In this document: in pieces, positions 1 through 9,651 of the stretch
How the letters are laid out: every line of letters starts with the position of its first letter
Numbering within the stretch: position 1 is the first letter of the stretch
Origin: an uncultured Burkholderiales bacterium
GTDB taxonomy: Bacteria > Pseudomonadota > Gammaproteobacteria > Burkholderiales > Burkholderiaceae_C
Length of the DNA stretch: 44,401 nucleotides
NCBI GenBank assembly: GCA_903910745.1
Contig: CAIWAO010000076.1
Span: forward strand, 1-44,401
Reading direction: 5' to 3'
Position numbers and translations under genes: made by a program
The notes under the pieces: model-generated
The model's input: the letters and a program-made list of their open reading frames with translations, nothing else
Told to the model about the DNA's origin: nothing
Database searches by the model: none

Positions 1-657
1 ATCAACCCAGTCAGTACCACTTTTGAGCGCTCTGAGGCCTTACGCATTGGCAAAGTCTCTTTTGCTTCATCTCAAAACGGGATATTTTTTAGATTGCCTT
101 GGCTACAAGAATGGCGACCAAATTCCCTGCTCTCAAATAACATCAAACGAGCAGTGATTGTTTCTGAAGACGATGTCTTTAGCACCCATAACGGCTTGCA
201 GTGGGAGGCGCTTGAGCGAGCTTGGGCCAATAACTCCAAAGCCACTGAAGCTGCTGAGTTAAATAAGAAAGGCTCTCACAAACACGTGAAAATTGTGGGT
301 GGCTCTACCATAACCCAACAACTGGCTAAAAATCTCTTTCTATCTAAAGAGCGAACCCTTCTCAGAAAAGCTCAAGAATTAGTTATCACCATCGAGTTAG
401 AAACACTTCTCTCCAAATCTAGGATTTTAGAGATCTACTTAAATCATGTGGAATGGGGTAGCGGCGTTTTTGGGGCTGAGGCTGCGGCGAGACATTACTT
501 CTCCCACCCTGCATCCAAACTCTCAGCCGAAGAGTCGGCAAGACTTGCCGTTATGCTCCCCCGTCCTAAATATTTCGAGAGAAATTTGGGATCCGTTTAC
601 TTGGGCGAGCGCGCTCAAGTCATTGCTTCACGAATGAACAGCGCAAAACTTCCCTAA
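1..657 (+). CDS. mtgA: Monofunctional peptidoglycan transglycosylase MtgA (5' end outside window)
   Basis: GT51 glycosyltransferase that polymerises lipid II into glycan strands at the inner membrane. The reading frame is open from base 1, so the gene is cut by the window edge and the N-terminal membrane anchor is not visible. The in-frame TTG at 94 is not the real start, because the codons before it encode family-typical sequence ([15 protein letters not shown]). Visible motifs are VIVSEDD, with the catalytic glutamate; [16 protein letters not shown]; the RKAQE..ITIELE stretch; and [20 protein letters not shown]. There is no penicillin-binding transpeptidase domain after it, which separates it from class A PBPs. 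It stops 5 bp before ruvC on the same strand, so the two are probably co-transcribed. Confidence 0.93.
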   Translation: MNPVSTTFERSEALRIGKVSFASSQNGIFFRLPWLQEWRPNSLLSNNIKRAVIVSEDDVFSTHNGLQWEALERAWANNSKATEAAELNKKGSHKHVKIVGGSTITQQLAKNLFLSKERTLLRKAQELVITIELETLLSKSRILEIYLNHVEWGSGVFGAEAAARHYFSHPASKLSAEESARLAVMLPRPKYFERNLGSVYLGERAQVIASRMNSAKLP

Positions 658-662
658 ACTTT

Positions 663-1241
663 ATGCCGATTGTTCAACAAATCACCAATTCACGCATTAT
701 CTTAGGCATCGATCCAGGTCTTCAAACAACTGGTTTTGGCGTGATCAGTTCAAATGGTATTAATCTGCAATACATTGCTAGTGGCACCATCAGCACCAAA
801 CATTTACCTACAGGAAACCTTCCACCCAGATTAAAAGTTATTTTCTCAGGTATAAATGAGATCATAGAACGCTATAAACCCACTGAAGCAGCCATCGAGA
901 TCGTTTTTATGAACGTCAACCCTCAGGCTTCCCTCCTCCTTGGACAAGCTCGAGGGACTTGCATTGCAGCGATCGTTCACAACGAGTTGCCGCTCAACGA
1001 GTACACAGCTCTTCAAATGAAGAAAGCAATAGCTGGTCACGGCAAAGCTGCCAAAGCGCAAGTTCAAGAAATGGTTAAAAGGCTTTTAAAGCTACCCCAA
1101 CTACCAGGTCCAGACGCTGCGGATGCGCTTGGTCTTGCTATTACTCAGGCTCATGCAGCTGAGGGTATCGCAAAACTAATGCACCCCAGTGGTGACGCCA
1201 GGCGAGCTTCAGGCATGTTTGTAAAGGGAAGGGCTCGCTAG
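663..1241 (+). CDS. ruvC: Holliday junction endonuclease RuvC
   Basis: Resolvase that cuts Holliday junctions together with RuvAB during recombinational repair. At 192 aa it is slightly longer than the usual 165-185 aa. The RNase H-like core is clear: [14 protein letters not shown] holds the first catalytic aspartate (D17), AAIEIVF holds the glutamate (E79), and [13 protein letters not shown] holds the last two aspartates (D151, D154). The [14 protein letters not shown] segment is also typical. The ATG at 663 follows the mtgA stop by 5 bp. The roughly ten residues before ILGIDPG are more than in E. coli RuvC, but no better start was found. ruvA and ruvB are not in the window. The gene converges on lpxC. 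Confidence 0.95.
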   Translation: MPIVQQITNSRIILGIDPGLQTTGFGVISSNGINLQYIASGTISTKHLPTGNLPPRLKVIFSGINEIIERYKPTEAAIEIVFMNVNPQASLLLGQARGTCIAAIVHNELPLNEYTALQMKKAIAGHGKAAKAQVQEMVKRLLKLPQLPGPDAADALGLAITQAHAAEGIAKLMHPSGDARRASGMFVKGRAR

Positions 1242-1272
1242 CGCTTAATTTGATGAGCCTAAGAAAACTCTG

Positions 1273-1305
1273 GGAGATGAGAAAGGAGATGAGAAAGGAG
1301 ATGAG
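1273..1305 (+). repeat. 12-bp tandem repeat between ruvC and lpxC
   Basis: Unit GGAGATGAGAAA occurs twice perfectly and a third time as its first nine bases, in the 65-bp gap between the converging ruvC and lpxC genes. It ends one base before the lpxC stop codon. On the lpxC strand it is a pyrimidine tract just past the stop. No hairpin or T-run typical of an intrinsic terminator is seen here. Confidence 0.8.
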
Positions 1306-1306
1306 T

Positions 1307-2230
1307 CTACCAAGCTGGTGCTAATTGTGCCAACCCTTTCGGAGCAGAATTTTCGTCTTCAAAAGTAGTGACCTCATAAGCCAGAGGGTCATTTAGCAAT
1401 TCTCTGAGAAGTAGGTTATTTAAAGCGTGTCCTGAGCGAAATGCACTGTATGCCGCGAGCAGAGGTTTTCCAAGAATATACAAATCTCCCATTGCATCAA
1501 GGATTTTATGCTTTACGAATTCATCCCCGTACCTTAGTCCCTCTGCGTTCAACACCTTGTAATCATCCATCACGATTGCATTATCTAAACTTCCCCCCAA
1601 TGCCAATCCTTTAGAGCGCATCATCTCGACATCTTTGGTAAATCCGAAAGTTCTCGCCCTCGCAATGTCTTTGGTATAGGTGCCTGTATCCATATCAAAC
1701 TCAACACTTTGCCCTGTTGAGTCGACGGCTGGATGTTGAAAGTCGATCTCAAAGTTCAACTTAAAGCCCTCAAAAGGTTTTAAGGTTGCCCACTTTAAAT
1801 TCTCCCCTGATCCCTCGGTCACATGGACCTCTTTTTTTACACGAATAAAACGTTTAGGCGCGTCTTGTAAGACGATACCCGCACTTTGCAGCAAAAACAC
1901 AAATGAGGCAGCTGATCCATCAAGTATGGGGACCTCCTCAGCTGTAATATCCACATATAGGTTATCAATTCCTAATCCACTGCAAGCGGACATCAAATGC
2001 TCTACTGTCAACACCTTAGCCCCATTGGAGGAGATGGTGGAGGCCAAACGTGTATCTGTGACAGCATTAGCATTAACAGCAATTTCTACGGGTTTAGCAA
2101 GATCCGTTCTCCTAAATACGATCCCAGTATTAGGGGGAGCAGGTCTTAGAGTTAACTCCACGCGCTGACCGCTGTGAAGGCCTACGCCCACAGCTTTGGT
2201 CAACGTTTGAAGAGTTCTTTGTTTTAACAC
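1307..2230 (-). CDS. lpxC: UDP-3-O-acyl-N-acetylglucosamine deacetylase LpxC
   Basis: Zinc-dependent deacetylase that performs the first committed step of lipid A synthesis in the cytoplasm. Length 307 aa matches the family (about 305). Visible motifs: GVGLHSG at the N-terminus; TVEHLMSA at 75-82 with E77 and zinc ligand H78; [11 protein letters not shown] with the second zinc ligand histidine and the aspartate; SGHALNN with the catalytic histidine. The start is GTG at 2230, nine bases after the ftsZ stop, with only a weak Shine-Dalgarno. This ftsZ-lpxC order is the usual end of the dcw cluster in proteobacteria. In E. coli LpxC is controlled by FtsH proteolysis; nothing in this sequence tests that. 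Confidence 0.97.
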   Translation of the reverse strand: MLKQRTLQTLTKAVGVGLHSGQRVELTLRPAPPNTGIVFRRTDLAKPVEIAVNANAVTDTRLASTISSNGAKVLTVEHLMSACSGLGIDNLYVDITAEEVPILDGSAASFVFLLQSAGIVLQDAPKRFIRVKKEVHVTEGSGENLKWATLKPFEGFKLNFEIDFQHPAVDSTGQSVEFDMDTGTYTKDIARARTFGFTKDVEMMRSKGLALGGSLDNAIVMDDYKVLNAEGLRYGDEFVKHKILDAMGDLYILGKPLLAAYSAFRSGHALNNLLLRELLNDPLAYEVTTFEDENSAPKGLAQLAPAW

Positions 2231-2239
2231 ACCCGTATT

Positions 2240-3535
2240 TTAGTCGGCTTGCTTACGAAGGAAGGCTGGGATCTCATAATCATCCATTCCGCCTGAGGAT
2301 AATGCATCTACCTTTGCAGCTGCTTGGGTTCGATTGGTACGCCAAACACTTGGAACTGACATACCAGCATAATCAGGTTGAACAACTGGGGTGGGCGCAG
2401 AACTTCCAGCTCCAACCATAGATGTAGGCATGGAAGTCGGCATGGATGTGGGCATTGAAGTGGGCATCGATGTTGGCATTGAAGCTTGCATACCACTGGA
2501 GTTTGATTGAACGTTGATAGGCATATTATCGGTACCCGTTCTCAAGACTTGCAGTGTAGGTGCATGACGACGACCCGCTTGCGCCAATCCTGTTGCAACA
2601 ACAGTAACGCGGATTTGGTCCCCTAGGCTGTCATCGTAAGCTGTTCCGTAAATCACGTGAGCTTCGTTGGAGGCGAACGCCCTGATGGTGTTCATTGCTT
2701 CTCTAGATTCGGAGAGTTTTAAATCACCCTTAGCAGCAGTAATGAGTACCAATACTCCCTTTGCTCCAGACATATCAACACCCTCAAGCAGGGGGCAAGC
2801 CACTGCTTGTTCAGCTGCGATCCGGGCACGGTCTGGTCCATTTGCTGTTGCAGTCCCCATCATGGCCTTACCTTGTTCGCTCATTACAGTTCTCACGTCC
2901 TCGAAGTCAACGTTCACCAATGCCTCAACATTAATGATCTCTGCAATTCCGCCCACTGAGTTACGAAGCACATCATTTGCAAAGGCGAAGGCTTGGTCCT
3001 GAGATACATCGTCTCCAAGTACTTGTTGTAGTTTCTCGTTTAATACAACGATAAGTGAATCCACATTAGCCTCTAGTTCAGCCAATCCTGACTCCGCATT
3101 CGTCATGCGTCGACCACCCTCCCAGTCAAAAGGTTTTGTGACCACGCCAACCGTTAAGATTCCCATCTCACGAGCTATTCTCGCAACAACGGGTGCAGCA
3201 CCTGTTCCAGTACCGCCGCCCATGCCTGCGGTTACAAACAACATGTTTGAGCCTTTTAGAGTTTCGCGGATTTTCTCAACCGCCGCCTCTGCCGCCTCTT
3301 GCCCACGTTCGGGTTTACTTCCAGCGCCTAGACCGCTGTCGCCGAGTTGAATTACTTTCTCTGCACTTGAAGACTTAAGAGCTTGAGCATCTGTATTTGC
3401 ACAAATGAACTCAACCCCTCGCACTCCGCTTTTGATCATGTGCTCAACAGCGTTACCACCCCCCCCACCTACTCCGATTACTTTAATTTGTGTAACAGGT
3501 GTAAATTCATCAGTTTCAATCATTTCTATAGTCAT
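2240..3535 (-). CDS. ftsZ: Cell division protein FtsZ
   Basis: Tubulin-like GTPase that forms the Z ring at mid-cell. 431 aa, somewhat longer than E. coli FtsZ (383). The GTPase core has GVGGGGGNAVEHM near residue 20 and the tubulin signature GGGTGTGAAPV at 106-116. The extreme C-terminus DDYEIPAFLRKQAD is the conserved peptide that binds FtsA and ZipA. The linker between them carries five MPTS repeats (residues 353-372), which is unusual. ATG at 3535 has GGAG upstream. The gene is separated from ftsA by a 307-bp structured gap, so it probably has its own promoter or leader-level control. Confidence 0.98.
   Translation of the reverse strand: MTIEMIETDEFTPVTQIKVIGVGGGGGNAVEHMIKSGVRGVEFICANTDAQALKSSSAEKVIQLGDSGLGAGSKPERGQEAAEAAVEKIRETLKGSNMLFVTAGMGGGTGTGAAPVVARIAREMGILTVGVVTKPFDWEGGRRMTNAESGLAELEANVDSLIVVLNEKLQQVLGDDVSQDQAFAFANDVLRNSVGGIAEIINVEALVNVDFEDVRTVMSEQGKAMMGTATANGPDRARIAAEQAVACPLLEGVDMSGAKGVLVLITAAKGDLKLSESREAMNTIRAFASNEAHVIYGTAYDDSLGDQIRVTVVATGLAQAGRRHAPTLQVLRTGTDNMPINVQSNSSGMQASMPTSMPTSMPTSMPTSMPTSMVGAGSSAPTPVVQPDYAGMSVPSVWRTNRTQAAAKVDALSSGGMDDYEIPAFLRKQAD
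2420..2479 (-). repeat. Five 12-bp in-frame repeats (MPTS)x5 in the FtsZ linker
   Basis: Five consecutive codon quartets encode M-P-T-S. Third positions vary between copies (for example ATG CCA ACA TCG and ATG CCC ACT TCA), so the peptide is better conserved than the DNA. The repeat lies in the disordered linker between the GTPase core and the C-terminal FtsA-binding peptide. Confidence 0.9.
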
Positions 3536-3842
3536 AGTTCACTCCATTATTTAAATTGTTGCAGTTGCCTGAAATATTTTTCAATTTAGGGTTTGATTTT
3601 TTGTTTTTCCCTAATTTCACTTGCCTACCTTGTGGGTCTATACCTTGTAGATTTTTATTTTTATTAGCCTTGTTTTCGACTCATCTCGCTGGTTTAAGTT
3701 TTATGTTCTCATTTATTTTCGCTTCATGGGGGCGCTCCTCTACAACAAGGACGCCATCGTCGCTTGAGGACTGTGGGTGGACCGCATTGATAGTTCAAAG
3801 TCTTTGAACCATCTTGTCCAATATTAATTTCATATTTATTCA
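3536..3842 (-). promoter_or_regulatory. ftsA-ftsZ intergenic leader with palindrome and hairpin
   Basis: 307 bp with no recognised gene, in a cluster whose other junctions are overlaps or gaps of 16 bp or less. Read on the ftsZ strand it contains three things. A perfect 17-bp palindrome with 8-bp arms GTTCAAAG / CTTTGAAC lies at 3793-3809. A hairpin lies at 3731-3755: GGCGTCCT pairs with AGGA-G-CGCC (one bulged G) around an 8-base loop. A purine/A-rich stretch then runs to the ftsZ ribosome-binding site. I could not find a convincing -35/-10 pair. A 39-codon ORF overlapping the ftsA stop is listed separately. Likely role: an ftsZ promoter or mRNA leader (inference). Confidence 0.5.
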
Positions 3843-3843
3843 T
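3724..3843 (-). CDS. Possible 39-aa small ORF coupled to ftsA (unrecognised)
   Basis: Immediately after ftsA the sequence reads TAATG, so the ftsA stop TAA overlaps an ATG. The ORF from that ATG runs 39 codons to TGA. The product begins MNKYEINIGQDGSKTLNY, has three cysteines and ends with a basic, proline-containing segment. The TAATG overlap is a classic translational coupling arrangement. However, the ORF also covers the palindrome and hairpin of the ftsA-ftsZ gap, so its length may be chance. No family is recognised. Confidence 0.2.
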   Translation of the reverse strand: MNKYEINIGQDGSKTLNYQCGPPTVLKRRWRPCCRGAPP

Positions 3844-5072
3844 TAGAAATTTCCAACAAACCAATCTTTTAATTGACCCAAAGTGGTCGAGAAAGATCCA
3901 CTCTTTTGAGCCACTTTAAATCCTCTCATACGCGCCATTCTTGCCTCCTCAAGCAGACCCATAACTGTTGCTGCCTTAGGGTGTGAAACCATATCTGATA
4001 AAGAGTTGGAGTAATGGGGTATACCGCGTCTCACTGGTTTTAAGAAAATATCCTCTCCCAACTCGACCATACCTGGCATGATCACGCTCCCACCTGTTAA
4101 GACGATTCCAGACGAGAGCATCTCCTCATAGCCGGAATCCCTAATCGCCTGCAACACCAATGAGAAAATTTCCTCTACCCTTGGCTCAATAACCCCCGCT
4201 AACGCTTGCCTGCTGAGCATTCTGGGTCCACGGTCCCCAAGACCTGGAACCTCCACTTGGATCTCAGGATTAGCCAGTAACTGTTTAGCAAAGCCTGACT
4301 CGACTTTAATGTCCTCTGCATCCTTGGTAGGAGTTCTAAGGGCCATTGCAATATCGCTGGTGATTAAATCCCCAGCAATTGGAATTACAGCTGTATGGCG
4401 TATTGCACCGCCCGTGTATATTGCGACATCTGTCGTACCTGCTCCGATGTCAACCATTGCCACGCCAAGCTCTTTCTCATCTTGTGTGAGCACAGACAAG
4501 CTAGATGCATGCGGATTGAGCATCAACTGTTCAACATCAAGGCCGCATCGTCTAATACATTTGATAATATTTTCTGCGGCGCTTTGGGCACCGGTCACAA
4601 TATGTACCTTTGCCTCTAGGCGAATTCCGCTCATGCCTATAGGTTCTTTGACGTCTTGACCGTCAATCACAAACTCTTGGGGCTCAACGAGCAACAAGCG
4701 TTGATCGTTAGATATGTTGATTGCTTTTGCGGTTTCCACAACTCTCGCCACATCTGGAGCGGTCACCTCCTTGTCTTTTACAGCGACCATCCCTGAGGAG
4801 TTGATGCCTCTAATATGACTGCCCGTAATGCCGGTGTAGACGCTGGTGATTTTGCAATCCGCCATCAACTCTGCTTCCTTTAGAGCTTGTTGAATGCTTT
4901 GCACCGTTGCATCTATATTGACAACAACACCACGTTTTAATCCATTGCTTGGGGCGACACCAAATCCAGCAATTTTCAGATCACCGCCCGGCAATACCTC
5001 CGCTGCGACCACCATGACTTTACTGGTACCAATATCTAACCCAAACACCAAATCTTTATACTCTTTTGCCAT
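3843..5072 (-). CDS. ftsA: Cell division protein FtsA
   Basis: Actin-like ATPase that tethers FtsZ filaments to the inner membrane and recruits later division proteins. 409 aa from the chosen ATG at 5072 (MAKEYKDLVFGLDIGTSKVM). An in-frame TTG two codons upstream (5078) is possible but sits only 4 nt from the AAGG motif, so ATG is preferred. Visible: phosphate-1 loop GLDIGTSK; the second phosphate loop MVDIGAGTTDVAIY; VLTGGSVIMPGM in the adenosine motif region. The C-terminus (FSTTLGQLKDWFVGNF) fits the amphipathic membrane-targeting helix. It begins 16 bp after ftsQ. Confidence 0.97.
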   Translation of the reverse strand: MAKEYKDLVFGLDIGTSKVMVVAAEVLPGGDLKIAGFGVAPSNGLKRGVVVNIDATVQSIQQALKEAELMADCKITSVYTGITGSHIRGINSSGMVAVKDKEVTAPDVARVVETAKAINISNDQRLLLVEPQEFVIDGQDVKEPIGMSGIRLEAKVHIVTGAQSAAENIIKCIRRCGLDVEQLMLNPHASSLSVLTQDEKELGVAMVDIGAGTTDVAIYTGGAIRHTAVIPIAGDLITSDIAMALRTPTKDAEDIKVESGFAKQLLANPEIQVEVPGLGDRGPRMLSRQALAGVIEPRVEEIFSLVLQAIRDSGYEEMLSSGIVLTGGSVIMPGMVELGEDIFLKPVRRGIPHYSNSLSDMVSHPKAATVMGLLEEARMARMRGFKVAQKSGSFSTTLGQLKDWFVGNF

Positions 5073-5088
5073 TTTCAATTCACCTTAG

Positions 5089-5931
5089 TTATTTGTGTGT
5101 CCCAGTCTCCAAGGTCCTCAAACCTCGGATCCTGACTGCGTATCCGTTTTCGTGCCGTAAGTCTGCTGATTCAAGTGAACTAACCTTCTTATCCAATCTA
5201 TTCATAACGTGAGTTAAAGTGTCAATGAATCGTTTTACCTTGACTTGCACCTCACTCACCCGTCCTCTTCCAAGCTCTATTTCTGATCCACTCTCTAGGG
5301 TCAATCTCCAACTCCCTCGACCCGATAGCTCAACCCCTCTGATTGGCAATTTAATTGCTTCAAATTCAGGAGCCAATGCTTTGTACAACTCAAGTACTTG
5401 TGCGGACTCTGAGTCAGGTCCATCTAATCTTGGCATGGCTTCGTTTTCTATCTCGTCCGAGTTGGCTACAAATATCTCACCCGCACTGTTAACGAGTCTT
5501 GTATCCGCTCCTGATCCCCAGTAAGCCACGGGTTGATGTTCTTCTAACTGAACCAATAATTGATTCGGAAATTTCCGTTCAATGATGGCTCTTCTGACCC
5601 ATGGCACAGATTCAAATGTATGTCTTGCTTTCAACAAATCGAGCGTAAAGAAATTTCCTAATAATTGCGGCGTAACGTTTGCTCTGATCGTCACTGCATT
5701 GTTGTGAGTCACATCGCCTGAGACAGTAATGTCGGTCAAGGCAAATATAGGATTACGTACGAGCGCCCAAAGACCTGCAACGCTTAAGAGCGCAACACAG
5801 CCAAACAAAAGAAGGCTCGACACCATATTCATTAACTTAACGTCCAAAGGTTCAACCACCACTTCAGGCTCTCTCGCGTAGTTTGGCCTGTAGTGGGTGC
5901 TTCGACTGTAAACATTACTCTGTGCGTTCAA
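5089..5931 (-). CDS. ftsQ: Cell division protein FtsQ
   Basis: Single-pass inner-membrane divisome protein that scaffolds FtsL and FtsB. 280 aa: a cytoplasmic tail of about 32 residues, a transmembrane segment at about 33-58, a POTRA domain starting near [13 protein letters not shown], then the FtsQ/DivIB domain. The start is TTG at 5931, overlapping the ddl stop as TTGA. A strong AAAGGAGG lies 7 nt upstream, which makes the unusual start codon credible. The context between ddl and ftsA is the standard dcw order. Confidence 0.94.
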   Translation of the reverse strand: MNAQSNVYSRSTHYRPNYAREPEVVVEPLDVKLMNMVSSLLLFGCVALLSVAGLWALVRNPIFALTDITVSGDVTHNNAVTIRANVTPQLLGNFFTLDLLKARHTFESVPWVRRAIIERKFPNQLLVQLEEHQPVAYWGSGADTRLVNSAGEIFVANSDEIENEAMPRLDGPDSESAQVLELYKALAPEFEAIKLPIRGVELSGRGSWRLTLESGSEIELGRGRVSEVQVKVKRFIDTLTHVMNRLDKKVSSLESADLRHENGYAVRIRGLRTLETGTHK

Positions 5932-6947
5932 TCGGAGTCCTCCTTTGACACACCCATAGCTGAATCATTGGTTGCATCCATCAGAATTTGCAAACACAGA
6001 TCTTCGTATGAAATCCCTGCTGCCTTTGCAGACATTGGAACCAATGAGTGTGAGGTCATACCAGGGCTCGTGTTCATCTCAAGTAAAAAAGGCTTAGAGT
6101 CACGGGCACGAATCATTAAATCTGCTCTTCCCCAGCCCCTACAGCCAAGGCTTAGGTATGCTTTTAATGCAAGGTCTTGTATTTCTTTTTCGAGTTCACG
6201 ACTCAGTCCGCTTGGCACAAGGTATTTCACACTATCAGTGAAGTATTTATTCTGATAATCATAAGCACCCTCGGGTGCAACAATCTGTATGACAGGTAAA
6301 CATTTTGCGCGCGCTCCCGTTCCAATGATTGGGCAAGTGACCTCAGGACCTTCAATGAATGACTCACACAAAAGCTCTGGATCAAACTTAATCGCTTCCC
6401 TCACAGCGCTTTCTAGCTCATCAGCTCGGGTCACTTTAGTTACACCAATAGAGGACCCCTCTCTTGGTGGTTTCACAATAAGAGGCAACTCAATCTCATC
6501 AATGATTTGTTTAATGCGCTCTCTGGTTTGTTCGTGTGGTTTTAAATAAACAGAATGTGGAGTAGTTAATTCGTTAGCCATCCAAATTTGTTTTGTCATG
6601 TGCTTATCCATTGCTATTGCCGAGGCCATGACTCCAGATCCTGTATAAGGTACGGCCATCAACTCTAGTGCACCTTGAATAGTTCCATCCTCACCGTGGC
6701 GACCGTGCAAAGCGATAAAGACATGGGTGAACCCTTGGTTTCTGATTTGGTCCAATTGCGTTTGAGCTGGATCAAAAGCGTGCGCATTCACACCCCTTGA
6801 CTTTAGGGCGCTCAAAACTCCATTTCCTGACATCAATGAAATTTCACGCTCAGCCGAGGATCCCCCCATCATCACCGCTACCTTAGCAGTATGAATATCA
6901 AACGGTTTTGATAAAAGAGATTGCGCTGATGCCTGGGCCAAGGTCAT
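5928..6947 (-). CDS. ddl: D-alanine--D-alanine ligase
   Basis: ATP-grasp ligase that makes D-Ala-D-Ala, the terminal dipeptide of the peptidoglycan precursor used by MurF. 339 aa. Visible: [19 protein letters not shown] at the N-terminus; [33 protein letters not shown] for ATP binding; [25 protein letters not shown] for the metal and D-Ala sites. The N-terminal 20 residues before VAVMMGG are slightly longer than in E. coli DdlB. ATG at 6947 overlaps the murC stop as ATGA and has AAAGGAG upstream. Confidence 0.96.
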   Translation of the reverse strand: MTLAQASAQSLLSKPFDIHTAKVAVMMGGSSAEREISLMSGNGVLSALKSRGVNAHAFDPAQTQLDQIRNQGFTHVFIALHGRHGEDGTIQGALELMAVPYTGSGVMASAIAMDKHMTKQIWMANELTTPHSVYLKPHEQTRERIKQIIDEIELPLIVKPPREGSSIGVTKVTRADELESAVREAIKFDPELLCESFIEGPEVTCPIIGTGARAKCLPVIQIVAPEGAYDYQNKYFTDSVKYLVPSGLSRELEKEIQDLALKAYLSLGCRGWGRADLMIRARDSKPFLLEMNTSPGMTSHSLVPMSAKAAGISYEDLCLQILMDATNDSAMGVSKEDSD

Positions 6948-8539
6948 GCACCCGCTCCTTTGTTGATTTTTTTAGTTTTTTGCATAGAACTACTGCTATT
7001 TGCCTTCACTAATTTGAGTTGCGCAACTGCATTTCTTTTTGTTTTCTTTTTGCTCTTGTCATCATCTTTTATGCTTATTTTTGATTTTTTCTTTGCTTTT
7101 GTTTTATCTTTTATTTTTTTTAGCTCTACCAGCAAATCTGATTGCTTAGCTCTTTGTAAAACAGAGGCTGGAACGCCACCAATGGATCCAGCTCCCATAC
7201 ATAAAACGACGTCATCTCCTAATGCGTTTTCTAGGATGTGCTTACTGAGGTCCTCTACTGTTTTGGTAAAGCTCACCTCTTGTTGACCACTCAACCTAAG
7301 CGCTCTCGTGAGTGATCTTCCGTCTGCACCTGCAATGGGTTTCTCGCCAGCTGCGTAGATTTCAGTCATCCAGACTGCGTCTGCAGTTTTTAAAACCTGA
7401 ACAAAGTCCTCAAAGCAATCGCGCGTCCTGGTGTAACGATGGGGCTGGAAAGCTACGACGATGCGTCTACCTGGATAAGCTCCTTTTGCCGCACGAATCG
7501 TCACGCCTAGCTCAACTGGGTGGTGACCATAATCCTCAATTAAGGTGTAAGTACCGCCCGTCGCAGCCTTGAACTCTCCGTGCCGCTGAAAACGTCTTCC
7601 CACACCTTTGAATTCGGATAGAGCTTTTAAAAGCGCTTTATCAGGGATGTTGAGCTCAACTGCAACCGCAATTGCAGCTAGGGCATTTAGTACGTTATGC
7701 TCGCCTGCAAGATTGAGCTCCACTTTTAATTCCGGTAGAGTAATTCCATTAGATCTTGAGACTTTAAAACTCATTCTTCCGTTCTCAGCCTTAACATCAA
7801 AAGCTCGAATCTGTGCGTCTTTTGAAAAACCGTAACTGGTGATGGGTCGCGATACATCTGCCAAAATACTTCTAAGTGAAGGATCATCAATACATAGAAT
7901 TGCAGCGCCGTAAAAAGGCATACGGTGTAAAAACTCTACAAAAGCTTGTTTTAATCGATTGAAGTCATGACCATAAGTGTCCATATGGTCTTCATCAATG
8001 TTGGTGACTACGGACATGACGGGTGAGAGATTTAGGAACGAAGCATCGGACTCATCAGCTTCAACAACAATATACTCACCCCCTCCAAGCTTGGCGTTAA
8101 CACCCGCACTATTGAGTTTTCCACCAATTACAAATGTTGGGTCTAGTCCACCTTGAGCCAGCACACTGGCTACCAAACTTGTGGTTGTTGTTTTCCCGTG
8201 TGTACCCGCAATAGCAATGCCTTTTTTAAGTCTCATTAACTCGGCCAACATCACCGCGCGCGGCACAACTGGAATTAGTTTTTTATGAGCGGCAACGACC
8301 TCTGGATTCTCTCCCTTAACGGCAGTTGATGTAACGACTGCATCAGCACCCACTATGTTTTTTGCACTATGACCAACATAGGTTTTGATACCAAGATTCT
8401 CAAGCCTTTGCAACACTGAACCAGACGAAATATCAGAGCCTGAGACTGTATAGCCTAAGTTGAACAAAACTTCGGCAATGCCACTCATTCCGGCACCCCC
8501 GATCCCTACAAAATGCACATGTTTGATGGCTTGTTTCAA
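6944..8539 (-). CDS. murC: UDP-N-acetylmuramate--L-alanine ligase MurC, with basic C-terminal tail
   Basis: Cytoplasmic Mur ligase that adds L-Ala to UDP-MurNAc. Core motifs: [17 protein letters not shown] for the UDP-binding Rossmann fold; [10 protein letters not shown] at 111-120 for ATP; the [11 protein letters not shown] segment; EDYGHHPVE and [10 protein letters not shown] in the C-terminal domain. At 531 aa it exceeds the usual 460-490. The last 60 residues (about 472-531, bases 6947-7126) are a lysine-rich, low-complexity tail with blocks such as KAKKKSK and KSKKKTKR. The start is TTG at 8539 (TTGA overlap with the murG stop), with GAGGAG upstream and family-typical residues from the first codon onward. 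Confidence 0.96.
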   Translation of the reverse strand: MKQAIKHVHFVGIGGAGMSGIAEVLFNLGYTVSGSDISSGSVLQRLENLGIKTYVGHSAKNIVGADAVVTSTAVKGENPEVVAAHKKLIPVVPRAVMLAELMRLKKGIAIAGTHGKTTTTSLVASVLAQGGLDPTFVIGGKLNSAGVNAKLGGGEYIVVEADESDASFLNLSPVMSVVTNIDEDHMDTYGHDFNRLKQAFVEFLHRMPFYGAAILCIDDPSLRSILADVSRPITSYGFSKDAQIRAFDVKAENGRMSFKVSRSNGITLPELKVELNLAGEHNVLNALAAIAVAVELNIPDKALLKALSEFKGVGRRFQRHGEFKAATGGTYTLIEDYGHHPVELGVTIRAAKGAYPGRRIVVAFQPHRYTRTRDCFEDFVQVLKTADAVWMTEIYAAGEKPIAGADGRSLTRALRLSGQQEVSFTKTVEDLSKHILENALGDDVVLCMGAGSIGGVPASVLQRAKQSDLLVELKKIKDKTKAKKKSKISIKDDDKSKKKTKRNAVAQLKLVKANSSSSMQKTKKINKGAGA

Positions 8540-9651
8540 ATCACTATCTCCTCACAGGCTTGCACTACTTTTTCGGTTGCTTGTATTTTTCTTATCGAAT
8601 ATGCTTTGGTCGCTTTTTCTAATATTTCTTTTCTACTGATGTTGACAATTAATTCAGATAATTTTTGTGCATCTAAATCTTTTTGTTGAATTAACCAGCC
8701 ACCACCACTGTCAACGATAAACTTTGCATTGATTGTTTGATGGTCATCAACAGCGTGTGGGAAAGGTACATAGATTGCTGCCACACCAATCGCAGCCAAT
8801 TCACAAACTGTGCTCGCTCCTGCCCTGCATATGACTAAATCAGCGTGCATAAATGCGCTCGCCATATCGTCTATAAAAGGTACGAGTCGAATGTTTTCGC
8901 CTTCTTGTAACCCTGCGTTTTGATAGGCAAGTCTAAGTTCATCTATTTGCTTTGCGCCCCCTTGATGTAATACCTGAAGCTTTTGTTCTTTATGTATACG
9001 TGCTATGGCCTGAGGAACAATTGTGTTCAGTGCTTTCGCACCCAAACTCCCCCCAACGATCAACACCCTGAGTGGGCCTTCTCTATTGGTGAGCCGTATT
9101 TCGGGTGGTTCTTGATTTCTAAAATTTTCTCGCAGTGGATTGCCAACCCATTCGCCCATTAAGACTCCAGGGAATGCTGTAAAAACATTCTTAGAGAACT
9201 TAGCCAATAATTTATTTGCACTCCCAGCTACAGAGTTCTGTTCATGCAAGATCAAAGGCTTGCCCATCAAACGTCCCATCAAACAAGGTGGCACAGTGAT
9301 GTAGCCCCCCAACCCTATCAACACATCGGGACGTATTTCTTTGATGATCTTCAAACTCTGCTGTGAAGCTTTAAGAAGTCGTATGGGTAAATCTACCAAA
9401 GCTTTCCAGCCTTTACCACGTACACCAGAAAATTCAATACCTAGGAAATTAATTCCTTGCTTTGGAACGAGTTGACTCTCCATACTTGGAGACTTACCAC
9501 CTATCCAATGAACATTCCAACCCCTTTCGCGAAGAAGTCCGGCAATCGCTAGTCCAGGGAAAATATGCCCGCCCGTCCCTCCAGCAATTACAAGTGCTGT
9601 AGGTGAATTTTGTGCGTGCTGTGGATTTTGAACAGTGGCAAGATTAATCAC
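8536..9651 (-). CDS. murG: Undecaprenyl-PP-MurNAc-pentapeptide GlcNAc transferase MurG
   Basis: GT28 glycosyltransferase on the inner face of the membrane that converts lipid I to lipid II. 371 aa. Visible: [17 protein letters not shown], the glycine-rich lipid I loop; [41 protein letters not shown] and [15 protein letters not shown] for UDP-GlcNAc binding; [14 protein letters not shown]. The start is GTG at 9651 in a GTGA overlap with ftsW. The GGAG run is only 3 nt upstream, which is tight, but no alternative start fits better. Confidence 0.97.
   Translation of the reverse strand: MINLATVQNPQHAQNSPTALVIAGGTGGHIFPGLAIAGLLRERGWNVHWIGGKSPSMESQLVPKQGINFLGIEFSGVRGKGWKALVDLPIRLLKASQQSLKIIKEIRPDVLIGLGGYITVPPCLMGRLMGKPLILHEQNSVAGSANKLLAKFSKNVFTAFPGVLMGEWVGNPLRENFRNQEPPEIRLTNREGPLRVLIVGGSLGAKALNTIVPQAIARIHKEQKLQVLHQGGAKQIDELRLAYQNAGLQEGENIRLVPFIDDMASAFMHADLVICRAGASTVCELAAIGVAAIYVPFPHAVDDHQTINAKFIVDSGGGWLIQQKDLDAQKLSELIVNISRKEILEKATKAYSIRKIQATEKVVQACEEIVI

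Noticed and set aside
3793-3809. 17-bp palindrome after ftsA as an intrinsic terminator
   Set aside because: The stem has a one-base centre, which is too small for an RNA loop, and no T-run follows on either strand; a protein-binding site is more likely.
5928-5931. TTG start of ftsQ as an annotation error
   Set aside because: A strong AAAGGAGG lies seven bases upstream and the overlap with the ddl stop follows the pattern of the other junctions.
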